Of a stretch of DNA of 11,496 bases, positions 1 to 6,192 are shown one piece after another. The notes under the pieces were generated by a model that was given only the letters and a program-made list of their open reading frames with translations, was not told where the DNA came from and ran no database searches. Origin of the DNA: Pseudomonadota bacterium (GTDB lineage Bacteria; Pseudomonadota; Alphaproteobacteria; Sphingomonadales; Sphingomonadaceae). Position 1 is the first letter of the stretch, and the number at the start of each line of letters is the position of its first letter. A program made the translations under genes and the position numbers. The stretch lies in NCBI GenBank assembly GCA_023433445.1, contig JAEZCS010000247.1, forward strand, positions 1 to 11,496. Direction: 5' to 3'.

Positions 1-1185
1 GAATGGCCGGATGGGTCGAGGGTAACGGCAGCCGGTGTCGCGCGGCTGCTGACGGCGCGCATTGACGCTTTGCGGCGGCTTGATCCTGACGGGCCGCTCG
101 ACGCCGTCGAGGCAGTGGTGCCGATGACGGGCGAAGTGATCGAAATCCGCCTCACCACGCCCCGGCCCTATTTGTTGCAGATGCTGGCGCAGCCGCAGAT
201 GGGCCTGTTGTCGCGACAAGGCGGCACTGGCCCCTATCGGCGTGAAAAATGGGGCAAGGCGCTGATGCTGACGCCGGTCGACAGAGAAAGCGACACCGAA
301 GACGGCGAAGAGGACAAGGCCGCGCCGTGGGAAACACGCATCCTGCGCGCGGAGCGGGCGGCACTTGCGATCGTCCGTTTCCGTGCAGGCAAGGCCGACG
401 CCGTACTGGGCGGGCGCTTTGCCGACCTGCCGCTGCTGGTGCCCGCGGGCATCGACCGCGATGCCGTCCGGGTCGACCCGGTGCAGGGCCTGCTGGGCTT
501 CGCAATGGCGGGCAAGGGCAATCTGCTGAACGATGACGGCGTCCGTCGGGCGATCAACATGGCGATCGACCGCAGCCAGCTGCCGATCCTTTTCCCCCTT
601 GGCGGATGGGCGACCACCGAACAGATCGTGCCGGTGCAGATGGATCTGCCGCGTATGCCGACCGCCCCCAACTGGGCGGGGATGTCGCTGGACGACCGGC
701 GGGCGGCGGCGAGCGCCGTCATCCGCCGGTGGCGCAGCGACAATGGCGATCCGCCGACCGTGCGCGTGGCGTTGCCCGAAGGACCGGGGGCAACGAGTCT
801 GTTCGCGCTCGTTCGCCACGATCTCGCGCTGATCGGCCTGAATACCGAGCGGGTGGACATGAAGGCGGACGCAGACCTGCGGCTGATCGATGAGGTCGCC
901 GCTTATGACAGTGTGCTGTGGTATCTCGGCCGCGTGGGATGCGCGCGCAAGGTGCATTGTTCGCAGGAAGCCAATGCGCAGTTGCAGGCAGCCAGCCTGG
1001 CGACCGACCCGGCAGAACGGATGGCGCGGGTGGCGCAGGCGGAGGCGCTGATGCAGGCGCATAACGGCTATATCGCGCTGGGCGCGCCTGTCCGCTGGTC
1101 GCTGGTCACGCGGCGGCTCAACGGATTCATGCCGTCGCCTCGCGCGCGGCATCCATTGAACCATCTGTTCCGCAGCACCAATTAG
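1..1185 (+). CDS. ABC transporter substrate-binding protein, family 5 (5' end outside window)
   Basis: The frame is open from base 1 and ends at TAG 1183-1185, giving 394 visible residues. Because the reading frame runs off the left edge, the true start and any signal peptide lie upstream. The first visible residues (EWPDGSRVTAAGVARLL) match the 'DG..lTA.DV' motif of SBP_bac_5 solute-binding proteins, which capture peptides or similar solutes in the periplasm for an ABC importer. A second-lobe segment with 'GLLGFAMAGKG..L.DDGVRRAINMAIDR' is the usual pattern where the family describes a restored set of reactions to ligand. The closing 'RHPLNHLF' resembles the C-terminus of sphingomonad members. 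Two cysteines near the end (in GCARKVHCS) could form a disulfide in the periplasm. No permease or ATPase gene is seen, so the ligand cannot be named. Family assignment is good; substrate is unknown. Confidence 0.8.
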   Translation, partial: EWPDGSRVTAAGVARLLTARIDALRRLDPDGPLDAVEAVVPMTGEVIEIRLTTPRPYLLQMLAQPQMGLLSRQGGTGPYRREKWGKALMLTPVDRESDTEDGEEDKAAPWETRILRAERAALAIVRFRAGKADAVLGGRFADLPLLVPAGIDRDAVRVDPVQGLLGFAMAGKGNLLNDDGVRRAINMAIDRSQLPILFPLGGWATTEQIVPVQMDLPRMPTAPNWAGMSLDDRRAAASAVIRRWRSDNGDPPTVRVALPEGPGATSLFALVRHDLALIGLNTERVDMKADADLRLIDEVAAYDSVLWYLGRVGCARKVHCSQEANAQLQAASLATDPAERMARVAQAEALMQAHNGYIALGAPVRWSLVTRRLNGFMPSPRARHPLNHLFRSTN

Positions 1186-1190
1186 GGGTG

Positions 1191-1196
1191 AGGAGG
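1191..1196 (+). promoter_or_regulatory. Ribosome binding site deciding the DUF4112 start
   Basis: AGGAGG lies 6 bases before ATG 1203. It rules in favour of that ATG over the in-frame GTG at 1188, which would place the Shine-Dalgarno inside the coding region. Confidence 0.75.
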
Positions 1197-1202
1197 ATCA
1201 GC

Positions 1203-1625
1203 ATGGCGATATCGCAGGATCAATTCGATCGCATTGTGCGTGACATGCCAGGCTTTGGCCGCGACCCTGCGTCCATCCGGCGACGGATCGAAGCGATGGA
1301 AGCGGTGCTGGAGGGGTTGTTCGTCATCCCCGGCACGAAACGGCGCGTGGGGCTGGATAGCATAGTGGGGCTGGTTCCCGTGATCGGCGACCTTGCGACT
1401 GCGGCCATGGGCGCATGGATCGTGTGGGAAGCGCGCAATCTTGGCATGTCGAAATGGCAGCTGACGCGGATGGCGGCGAACGTCGGGTTCGACACGCTGG
1501 TGGGCGCGGTTCCCTTTGCCGGCGACATCTTCGACTTTCTCTACAAGTCCAACACCAGAAACCTGCGGATCATCCACAAGCATCTCGACAAGCATCATCC
1601 TTCGACCGTGACGATCGACGCCTAG
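1203..1625 (+). CDS. DUF4112 family small protein
   Basis: This is a 140-residue protein beginning at ATG 1203 and ending at TAG 1623-1625. It matches the DUF4112 family, whose function is not established. An internal near-repeat is visible: GLDSIVGLVPVIGD at residues 50-63 and GFDTLVGAVPFAGD at 95-108. Each is a hydrophobic, glycine/proline-containing segment ending in Asp, suggesting two membrane-dipping or re-entrant hairpins flanking an amphipathic middle. The C-terminal tail is basic and histidine-rich (IIHKHLDKHH). It starts 17 bases after the substrate-binding protein stop and is probably co-transcribed with it, although no functional link is known. Its stop faces the RNase T2 stop at a distance of 6 bases. 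Family call is by recognition of the duplicated motif; no biochemical role is proposed. Confidence 0.8.
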   Translation: MAISQDQFDRIVRDMPGFGRDPASIRRRIEAMEAVLEGLFVIPGTKRRVGLDSIVGLVPVIGDLATAAMGAWIVWEARNLGMSKWQLTRMAANVGFDTLVGAVPFAGDIFDFLYKSNTRNLRIIHKHLDKHHPSTVTIDA

Positions 1626-1631
1626 GCGGCG

Positions 1632-2429
1632 CTATTCAGCGGGGATTTGCGCGTTGGGGTCGAGGTCCAGCTTCAACGCCGGGCGTCGCGCTGGTGCGGG
1701 CTGGGCTTTCGGCGGCAGGATATGCGGGCCCGGCCGGATGCGCAGCTTTGCCGCGTCGGGCGTGCCGCGCTGGCTAGCGGGGCAGCGGGCATAATCCATC
1801 GCGCGGTCCATGCAGAGCGAGACTTCGCTCAGCCAGCCGTCGCGCACGGTCTTGACCCGGATCATGCCAGGGGAAAGCCCCTTGTTCGCGCGGGCAAATT
1901 CTTCGGTGAACTGCTTGACGGTGAGTGTGTCGCGCCGGGCAAGCCGGGTCATGTCGGGATAGCGGATGCCGTCGTACAAGGCGCGGGCGAGGTTGAAATA
2001 GAGTTCCGGTCGCGTCGTCATGCAGCTGCCATGCTTGGCCCATTCATGCTGCAGCAGCTGGGCAGACGGGGTGGCGCAGAGATTCTGGCGGATGACCTGC
2101 CGGGACAGAAGATCGGCGGCGCGGCAATATTGCGGCCAGTCGCGCCCGCTGCCCTCGGGCCAGAGGCCGTGCAGGATGAAGCCGAACTTGCCGCTGCGCC
2201 CGCCGCACTGAAACGCGCTGTCGCCGCCCCGCGCGGTGGCGCAATATTGCGGCGACCAGCTGAGCGCGAGCGTGTAGCCCGCGATCGGGAGCAGGCGGCG
2301 CGGCTGGCTGGACGGCGGCAGTTCGATGCGCGGGCGGGGAACGTGCTGCGGGATCGAGCAATAGGCCGCCTGCGCAAGCGCGGGGGCCGGCGCGGCAAGC
2401 AGGATCAGGGCCAGCAGCCCTTTACGCAA
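1632..2429 (-). CDS. Secreted ribonuclease T2 family protein
   Basis: A 265-residue endoribonuclease of the T2/RNase I family, which cleaves RNA through a 2',3'-cyclic phosphate. Residues 1-20 form a signal peptide (basic start, hydrophobic core, APALAQ-A cleavage site), so it should act in the periplasm or outside the cell. Both catalytic signatures are present: CAS I as FILHGLWPEG with His87, and CAS II as HEWAKHGSC with Glu129 and His133. Several cysteines (24, 63, 75, 102, 118, 136) could form disulfides. The tail from about residue 237 is proline-rich and probably disordered. The start is TTG at 2429-2427, the only usable one that keeps the signal peptide. It overlaps the last 8 bases of nadC and has no clear ribosome site, implying translational coupling. 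Family is confident; physiological role (RNA/phosphate scavenging) is inference. Confidence 0.9.
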   Translation of the reverse strand: MRKGLLALILLAAPAPALAQAAYCSIPQHVPRPRIELPPSSQPRRLLPIAGYTLALSWSPQYCATARGGDSAFQCGGRSGKFGFILHGLWPEGSGRDWPQYCRAADLLSRQVIRQNLCATPSAQLLQHEWAKHGSCMTTRPELYFNLARALYDGIRYPDMTRLARRDTLTVKQFTEEFARANKGLSPGMIRVKTVRDGWLSEVSLCMDRAMDYARCPASQRGTPDAAKLRIRPGPHILPPKAQPAPARRPALKLDLDPNAQIPAE

Positions 2430-3270
2430 AGGCGAAGTCCAGGCCGATGTCGGCGGCTGGGGCGGACTGCGTCAGGCGGCCGACGCTGATATAGGTGACG
2501 CCGGTCTCAGCCTTGGCGCGGATGGTCTGGAGCGTGACGCCGCCCGCCGCCTCGGTCGGCACGCGGCCGCCCACCAAAGTGACGGCACCGCGCAGGGTGG
2601 GCGCATCCATATTGTCGAGCAGCAGATGGGTCGCCCCGGCGGCAAGCGCGGGTTCGATCTGGTCGACGCGGTCGACTTCCACGATGATGCGCTCGATCCC
2701 GGCGGCAGCGGCGCGGCGGACGGCTTCCTCGACCGATCCGGCGACCGCGACATGATTATCCTTGATCATCGCCGCGTCCCAAAGGCCCATGCGGTGATTG
2801 GTCGCGCCGCCCTGCCGCGTCGCATATTTTTCGAGCACGCGCAGGCCGGGAATCGTCTTGCGCGTGTCGAGCAGGGTCGCGCCGGTGCCCATGATCGCAT
2901 CGACATAGTCGCGGGTCATGGTGGCGATGCCCGTCAGGTGCTGGACCGTATTGAGCGCCGATCGCTCCGCCGTCAGCATCGCGCGCGCCTTGCCACGAAT
3001 GCGCATGATGTCGGTGCCCGCCGCAACGCGATCGCCATCCTGGCGCAGCAACTCGATCTCCACGTCAGGGTCAAGCGCGCGGAAGAAGGCGGCGGCGATG
3101 GGCAACCCCGCCAGCGTCACCGCGTCGCGGCTGTCCATCACCCCATCGAAGATCGCATCCGCGGGGATGACGGCCTCGCTCGTGACGTCGCGGCCGTCGG
3201 GGCCGAGATCTTCAGCGAGAGTGGAGGCGATGAAAGCATCGAGGTCGAAGCCGGGCAAGGTGAAGGTCAT
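2422..3270 (-). CDS. nadC: Nicotinate-nucleotide pyrophosphorylase (quinolinate phosphoribosyltransferase, decarboxylating)
   Basis: 282 residues, the normal length. NadC converts quinolinate and PRPP to nicotinate mononucleotide, CO2 and PPi in cytoplasmic de novo NAD synthesis. Visible signatures in order: EDLG at 20-23; AERSALN at 101-107, the PRPP/quinolinate-binding Glu-Arg; DTRKTIPGLR at 135-144; NHRMGL at 158-163; MIKDNH at 168-173; VEVD at 197-200; LLDNM at 217-221; EAAGGV at 240-245; and SVGRLTQSAPA at 262-272. EAAGGV replaces the commoner EASGG, and ATRQGGATNHR lacks the usual cysteine (RCGGG), a modest variation. The ATG at 3270 overlaps the TGA of the 61-residue upstream gene (ATGA). 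The nearest purine run (GGAG) is 12 bases away, so translation is probably coupled. The stop overlaps the start of the RNase T2 gene. Confidence 0.96.
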   Translation of the reverse strand: MTFTLPGFDLDAFIASTLAEDLGPDGRDVTSEAVIPADAIFDGVMDSRDAVTLAGLPIAAAFFRALDPDVEIELLRQDGDRVAAGTDIMRIRGKARAMLTAERSALNTVQHLTGIATMTRDYVDAIMGTGATLLDTRKTIPGLRVLEKYATRQGGATNHRMGLWDAAMIKDNHVAVAGSVEEAVRRAAAAGIERIIVEVDRVDQIEPALAAGATHLLLDNMDAPTLRGAVTLVGGRVPTEAAGGVTLQTIRAKAETGVTYISVGRLTQSAPAADIGLDFAFA

Positions 3271-3452
3271 GGTTGAGCCAGTCTCCGGGCGATGCTGTCC
3301 ATCTTTTCCGCCTGGTCGCTACCGGCCGGGAAGGTCCAGAAGTCATGTTTGCGGCGCTGCCAGGGCCATTCAGTGCGAAGCGCTCCTCGCAGGCGCTTGT
3401 CAGAAATACCGTGACGGCGCGCGACTTCCACAGCTGTCACCATGGCTTCCAT
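3267..3452 (-). CDS. Small helix-turn-helix-like protein between nadA and nadC
   Basis: A 61-residue reading frame fits exactly between nadA and nadC. Its ATG (3452-3450) shares a base with the nadA stop as TGATG, and its TGA (3269-3267) overlaps the nadC ATG as ATGA. Residues 5-26 have a helix-turn-helix pattern with Ala11, Gly15, Ile16-Ser17 and Leu21 in the canonical spacing (AxxxGISxxxxL). The second half is basic and aromatic (WPWQRRK, DFWTF) and ends with a likely helix (MDSIARRL). A hand count of third positions gives about 65% G/C, clearly below the neighbours, which may indicate transfer or weak expression. In-frame alternatives are ATG 3443, preceded by GGAAG, and GTG 3440. I recognise no named family. 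A DNA-binding role, perhaps in controlling the nad operon, is inference; a small structural or accessory protein is also possible. Confidence 0.7.
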   Translation of the reverse strand: MEAMVTAVEVARRHGISDKRLRGALRTEWPWQRRKHDFWTFPAGSDQAEKMDSIARRLAQP

Positions 3453-4438
3453 CAGCGATTGCCCACATCGCCCTTGCCCACCGTGCCGCTCGCCAGTTCC
3501 AGCATGCGGTCGAGGCTCTTCTTGGCGGCAAGGCGCAGGCCCTCCTCCATCTCGATGCGTGGCTGGAGGTCGCGCAGCGCGAGGTACAGCTTTTCCATCG
3601 TGTTGAGCGCCATATAGGGGCACACGTTGCAGTTGCAGTTGCCATCCGCACCGGGCGCGCCGATGAAATTCTTGTCCGGCACCGCCTTGCGCATCTGGTG
3701 GATGATATGCGGTTCGGTCGCGACGATCAGCGTGTCGCCGGGCATTGTCTTGGCATATTGCAGGATGCCGCTGGTCGAGCCGACATAATCGGCATGATCG
3801 ACGATGTAGGGCGGGCATTCGGGATGCGCGGCGATCGGCGCGTCGGGATGCTGCGCCTTGAGCTTCAACAGCTCCGTCTCGCTGAACGCCTCATGGACGA
3901 TGCAGACGCCGGGCCACAGCAGCATGTCGCGGTTGAACTTGCGCTTCAAATAGCCGCCCAGATGCTTGTCGGGACCGAAGATGATCTTCTGGTCACGCGG
4001 GATCTGGGACAGGATTGTTTCGGCTGATGAACTGGTGACGATGATGTCGGACAGCGCCTTCACCTCGGCAGAGCAGTTGATGTAGCTCAGCGCGATATGG
4101 TCGGGATGCGCCTCGCGGAACGCCTTGAACTGGGCGGGCGGGCAGCTGTCCTCAAGGGAGCAGCCAGCGTCCATGTCAGGCAGGACGACGATCTTTTCCG
4201 GGCTCAATATCTTCGCGGTTTCGGCCATGAAACGCACGCCGCAAAAGGCGATGACGTCGGCGTCGGTTTCCGCCGCCTTGCGGGACAGCTCCAGGGAGTC
4301 GCCGACAAAATCCGACAGATCCTGAATTTCCGGCTTCTGATAATAATGGCCGAGGATGACGGCGTTCCGTTCCTTGCGCAGCCGGTCGATCTCAGCGCGC
4401 AGGTCGGTTCCCTGCGGAATTCCAGTGATGGCGTTCAT
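3452..4438 (-). CDS. nadA: Quinolinate synthase A
   Basis: 328 residues. NadA condenses iminoaspartate with dihydroxyacetone phosphate to quinolinate using a [4Fe-4S] cluster, in the cytoplasm. The start of the fold (AVILGHYYQKPEIQDLSDF at 26-44) is typical. The three cluster cysteines can be assigned from family position: Cys93 in DAGCSLED, Cys208 in HPECPP and Cys273 in NVCPYM. NCNCNVCPYM adds Cys268 and Cys270, giving a C-x-C-x2-C pattern that may offer alternative ligands or a redox pair. TSSSA (135-139) and the TEPHIIHQM segment (241-249) are also family-typical. The start is ATG 4438 with a strong ribosome site (GAGGAG, 4452-4447, 8 bases away). The gene begins 36 bases after the DUF4230 stop, leaving little room for its own promoter, and ends in a TGATG junction with the next small gene. 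Confidence 0.97.
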   Translation of the reverse strand: MNAITGIPQGTDLRAEIDRLRKERNAVILGHYYQKPEIQDLSDFVGDSLELSRKAAETDADVIAFCGVRFMAETAKILSPEKIVVLPDMDAGCSLEDSCPPAQFKAFREAHPDHIALSYINCSAEVKALSDIIVTSSSAETILSQIPRDQKIIFGPDKHLGGYLKRKFNRDMLLWPGVCIVHEAFSETELLKLKAQHPDAPIAAHPECPPYIVDHADYVGSTSGILQYAKTMPGDTLIVATEPHIIHQMRKAVPDKNFIGAPGADGNCNCNVCPYMALNTMEKLYLALRDLQPRIEMEEGLRLAAKKSLDRMLELASGTVGKGDVGNR

Positions 4439-4474
4439 GTCCCTAGCTCCTCACGGGCCTAACCCTGCGCGCCC

Positions 4475-5194
4475 CTAGCGGGCGGCGCGGCGGTTGGCCA
4501 GTACCTCATTGACCGGGGTGGTCACGTCCCATTGTTCACGATTGTCACCGGCGCGCTCTGCCGGAAAAGTCACGATGACCCGCGCGCCGCCCTGCCCGGC
4601 CGCTTCCAGGGGCGCCGCCATCAGCTTGGCAAGTGCGGCGCGGCCATATTCGCGGGCCCGCGCCATGCGGGCGGGCGATTGCGCCTCCTGGCTGGCCCGC
4701 CCCTCCGCATGGGCGGAAACGCGGCGGCTGAGTTCCTCCCCCGCCTGCCGGGTGACGAACATGCCGCTGGTCCGCACCAGAGTCCGCGCGGCCTCATCGA
4801 CATTGGGCTTGGCGGGCTTCACATCCGGCGCGTTGACGATCAGCGTGCGAGTGTCAGCGTTCCACTCCAGATCGTCCGCGCCGATGCTGCTGACATCGAT
4901 GAAATAATCCACGGAGAAAGGCATCTTCACGACCTGATCCGACTTCAGGAAGCCAAAGCCGCGCACGTCGCGCGCCGTGCTCTGGATCGTGCCGGACATT
5001 TCAGACACCTTAAGGCTCGACGCGCCGGCGAACCGGTCCGCGATGATTTTCGTCACAGCCGATCCGTCATCCTCGACGCTCACGACATAATCCCGCTCAT
5101 AGCTGCGCCAGCCCAGCAGCAGTGCGCCGCCGACGATCAGGACCAGCAGGGCGGCAAGGACAGGCGTCCAAAGCCTGTTCAGCGCAACCGCCAT
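4475..5194 (-). CDS. DUF4230 family membrane-anchored protein
   Basis: 239 residues starting at ATG 5194, supported by a perfect GGAGGA ribosome site (5206-5201) 6 bases upstream. Residues 9-28 are a single transmembrane or uncleaved signal-anchor segment, with Arg7 on the inner side, so the remaining roughly 210 residues should lie in the periplasm. The body shows the DUF4230 pattern: an early helix, then strands with SVDYFIDVSSIGADDLEWN.DTRTLIVNAPDV, where a computed quantity resembles other families that keep a beta-sandwich core. It is followed by a long charged, alanine/arginine-rich helix (about 130-205) and a final strand ARVIVTFP. The function of this family is not known. The start lies 16 bases inside the upstream hydrolase gene, so the two are transcriptionally linked. 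Its place directly upstream of nadA suggests co-expression but not necessarily a role in NAD synthesis. Confidence 0.8.
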   Translation of the reverse strand: MAVALNRLWTPVLAALLVLIVGGALLLGWRSYERDYVVSVEDDGSAVTKIIADRFAGASSLKVSEMSGTIQSTARDVRGFGFLKSDQVVKMPFSVDYFIDVSSIGADDLEWNADTRTLIVNAPDVKPAKPNVDEAARTLVRTSGMFVTRQAGEELSRRVSAHAEGRASQEAQSPARMARAREYGRAALAKLMAAPLEAAGQGGARVIVTFPAERAGDNREQWDVTTPVNEVLANRRAAR

Positions 5195-6063
5195 CGGCCA
5201 TCCTCCGCCGCAGCGATGCCGCGCCCGTCGAGGTCGATCAGATGGGCCAGCACCGATCGTCCCGCCGCCGAATAAAGGCGCGGATCGACGCCCTTATACA
5301 TCTCCGCAACCATCTCCGGCACTTCCGACGCGCCGTTGCGCTCCAGGAAACGGACGATCTGGCCTTCGCGCTGCTTGCGATGGCCCATCATGCCGCGCAC
5401 CAGCCGCTGCGGATTGGGCACCGGTTCGCCATGGGCGGGGTAGTAGATCGCATCCTGCCGGTCGAGCAGGCGCTGCATCGACCGCATATAATCGGCCATG
5501 TCACCGTCGGGCGGCGAAATGACGCTGGTCGACCAGCCCATCACATGATCACCGGTGAACAGCGCGTCTTCCTCAAGCAGCGCGAAACAGAGATGGTTGG
5601 AGGTGTGACCGGGCGTCGCCAGCGCTTCAAGCGTCCAGCCCTCCCCCGTCACCTGTTCGCCATCGGCAAGGATGCGGTCGGGACTGTAGGACGGGTCGAA
5701 ACCCGCGTCGGCGCGCGGGCCATCATCGTCAAGCACCAGCGGCGCACAGCCGATGACAGGCGCCCCGGTCTGCGCCGAAAGCGCTGCGGCGGCGGGGCTG
5801 TGATCGCGATGGGTATGGGTGCACAGGATCGCCCGGACGGGCCTGTCGCCGATGGCGGCAAGCAATGCGCCCAGATGCGCTTCATCGTCAGGGCCCGGAT
5901 CGATGACGGCAAGGTCAGTCGTGCCGACCAGATAGGTCTGCGTGCCCGTATAGGTGAAGGGCGACGGATTGGGCGCGAGGACGCGGCCGATGCGCGGCGA
6001 AATCTGCAGCAGCGTGCCGGTGGGCATGTCGGCCATGTCAGGAGCGGTTGCCATGCGACTCAT
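5179..6063 (-). CDS. Metallo-beta-lactamase-fold hydrolase (LACTB2-like)
   Basis: 294 residues. The dinuclear metal site is complete: HTHRDH with His83, His85, Asp87 and His88; His153 in TPGHTSNH; Asp172 in FTGDHVMG; and His211 in YPAHGEP. After about residue 215 comes a helical, winged-helix-like C-terminal region (GHRKQREGQIVRFLERNG onward), as in LACTB2-type members. Those act on RNA or small esters; bacterial substrates differ, so none can be named here. No signal peptide is seen, so it is probably cytoplasmic. Start ATG 6063 is the first in frame; ATG 6054 (residue 4) is an equally plausible alternative because neither has a strong ribosome site. It is the first gene of the - strand unit that continues through nadA and nadC, and diverges from xerC. 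Confidence 0.87.
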   Translation of the reverse strand: MSRMATAPDMADMPTGTLLQISPRIGRVLAPNPSPFTYTGTQTYLVGTTDLAVIDPGPDDEAHLGALLAAIGDRPVRAILCTHTHRDHSPAAAALSAQTGAPVIGCAPLVLDDDGPRADAGFDPSYSPDRILADGEQVTGEGWTLEALATPGHTSNHLCFALLEEDALFTGDHVMGWSTSVISPPDGDMADYMRSMQRLLDRQDAIYYPAHGEPVPNPQRLVRGMMGHRKQREGQIVRFLERNGASEVPEMVAEMYKGVDPRLYSAAGRSVLAHLIDLDGRGIAAAEDGRWRLR

Positions 6064-6192
6064 GTGCCCATCTGGCGCGGATTTTCAAGGCCCGCTGGAC
6101 TTCGGGGGATTCCGTCGGGGCCATGGGTGCGGTAATGGTAGGTGAACCCATGCCTCCGCTCGTGGCAAGCGAACGGAGTTGAGGAGTAGCCT
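6064..6192. other. Divergent intergenic region with two inverted repeats
   Basis: This 129-base spacer separates the hydrolase-nad unit (-) from xerC (+) and must hold promoters for both. Two adjacent dyads are visible. CATGGGT at 6122-6128 pairs perfectly with ACCCATG at 6146-6152 across a 17-base spacer. CTCCG-C-TCG at 6154-6162 pairs with its partner at 6170-6178 with one mismatch and a 7-base loop. The second lies just before the xerC ribosome site and could form an RNA hairpin in its leader. I found no convincing -35/-10 pair on either strand. Operator function is only a possibility. Confidence 0.35.

Noticed and set aside
1188..1202. GTG start for the DUF4112 gene
   Set aside because: It would put the AGGAGG ribosome site inside the gene; ATG 1203 is ideally spaced from it.
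1647..2489. 280-codon open frame on the + strand opposite RNase T2 and the nadC end
   Set aside because: Mirror of strongly supported - strand genes in high-GC DNA; composition is arginine/alanine/glycine-rich with no recognisable domain.
3453..3818. Upstream extension of the 61-residue gene to 183 codons inside nadA
   Set aside because: The extra 122 codons lie out of frame within conserved nadA sequence and look like shadow translation; the coupled ATG at 3452 is a better start.
2918..4027. 369-codon open frame on the + strand opposite nadC and nadA
   Set aside because: Long only because GC-rich DNA has few stops; both - strand genes have conserved catalytic motifs across the same region.
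5122..6135. 337-codon open frame opposite the hydrolase and DUF4230 genes
   Set aside because: Antisense shadow; the opposite frame holds a full metal-binding motif set and a well-placed ribosome site.
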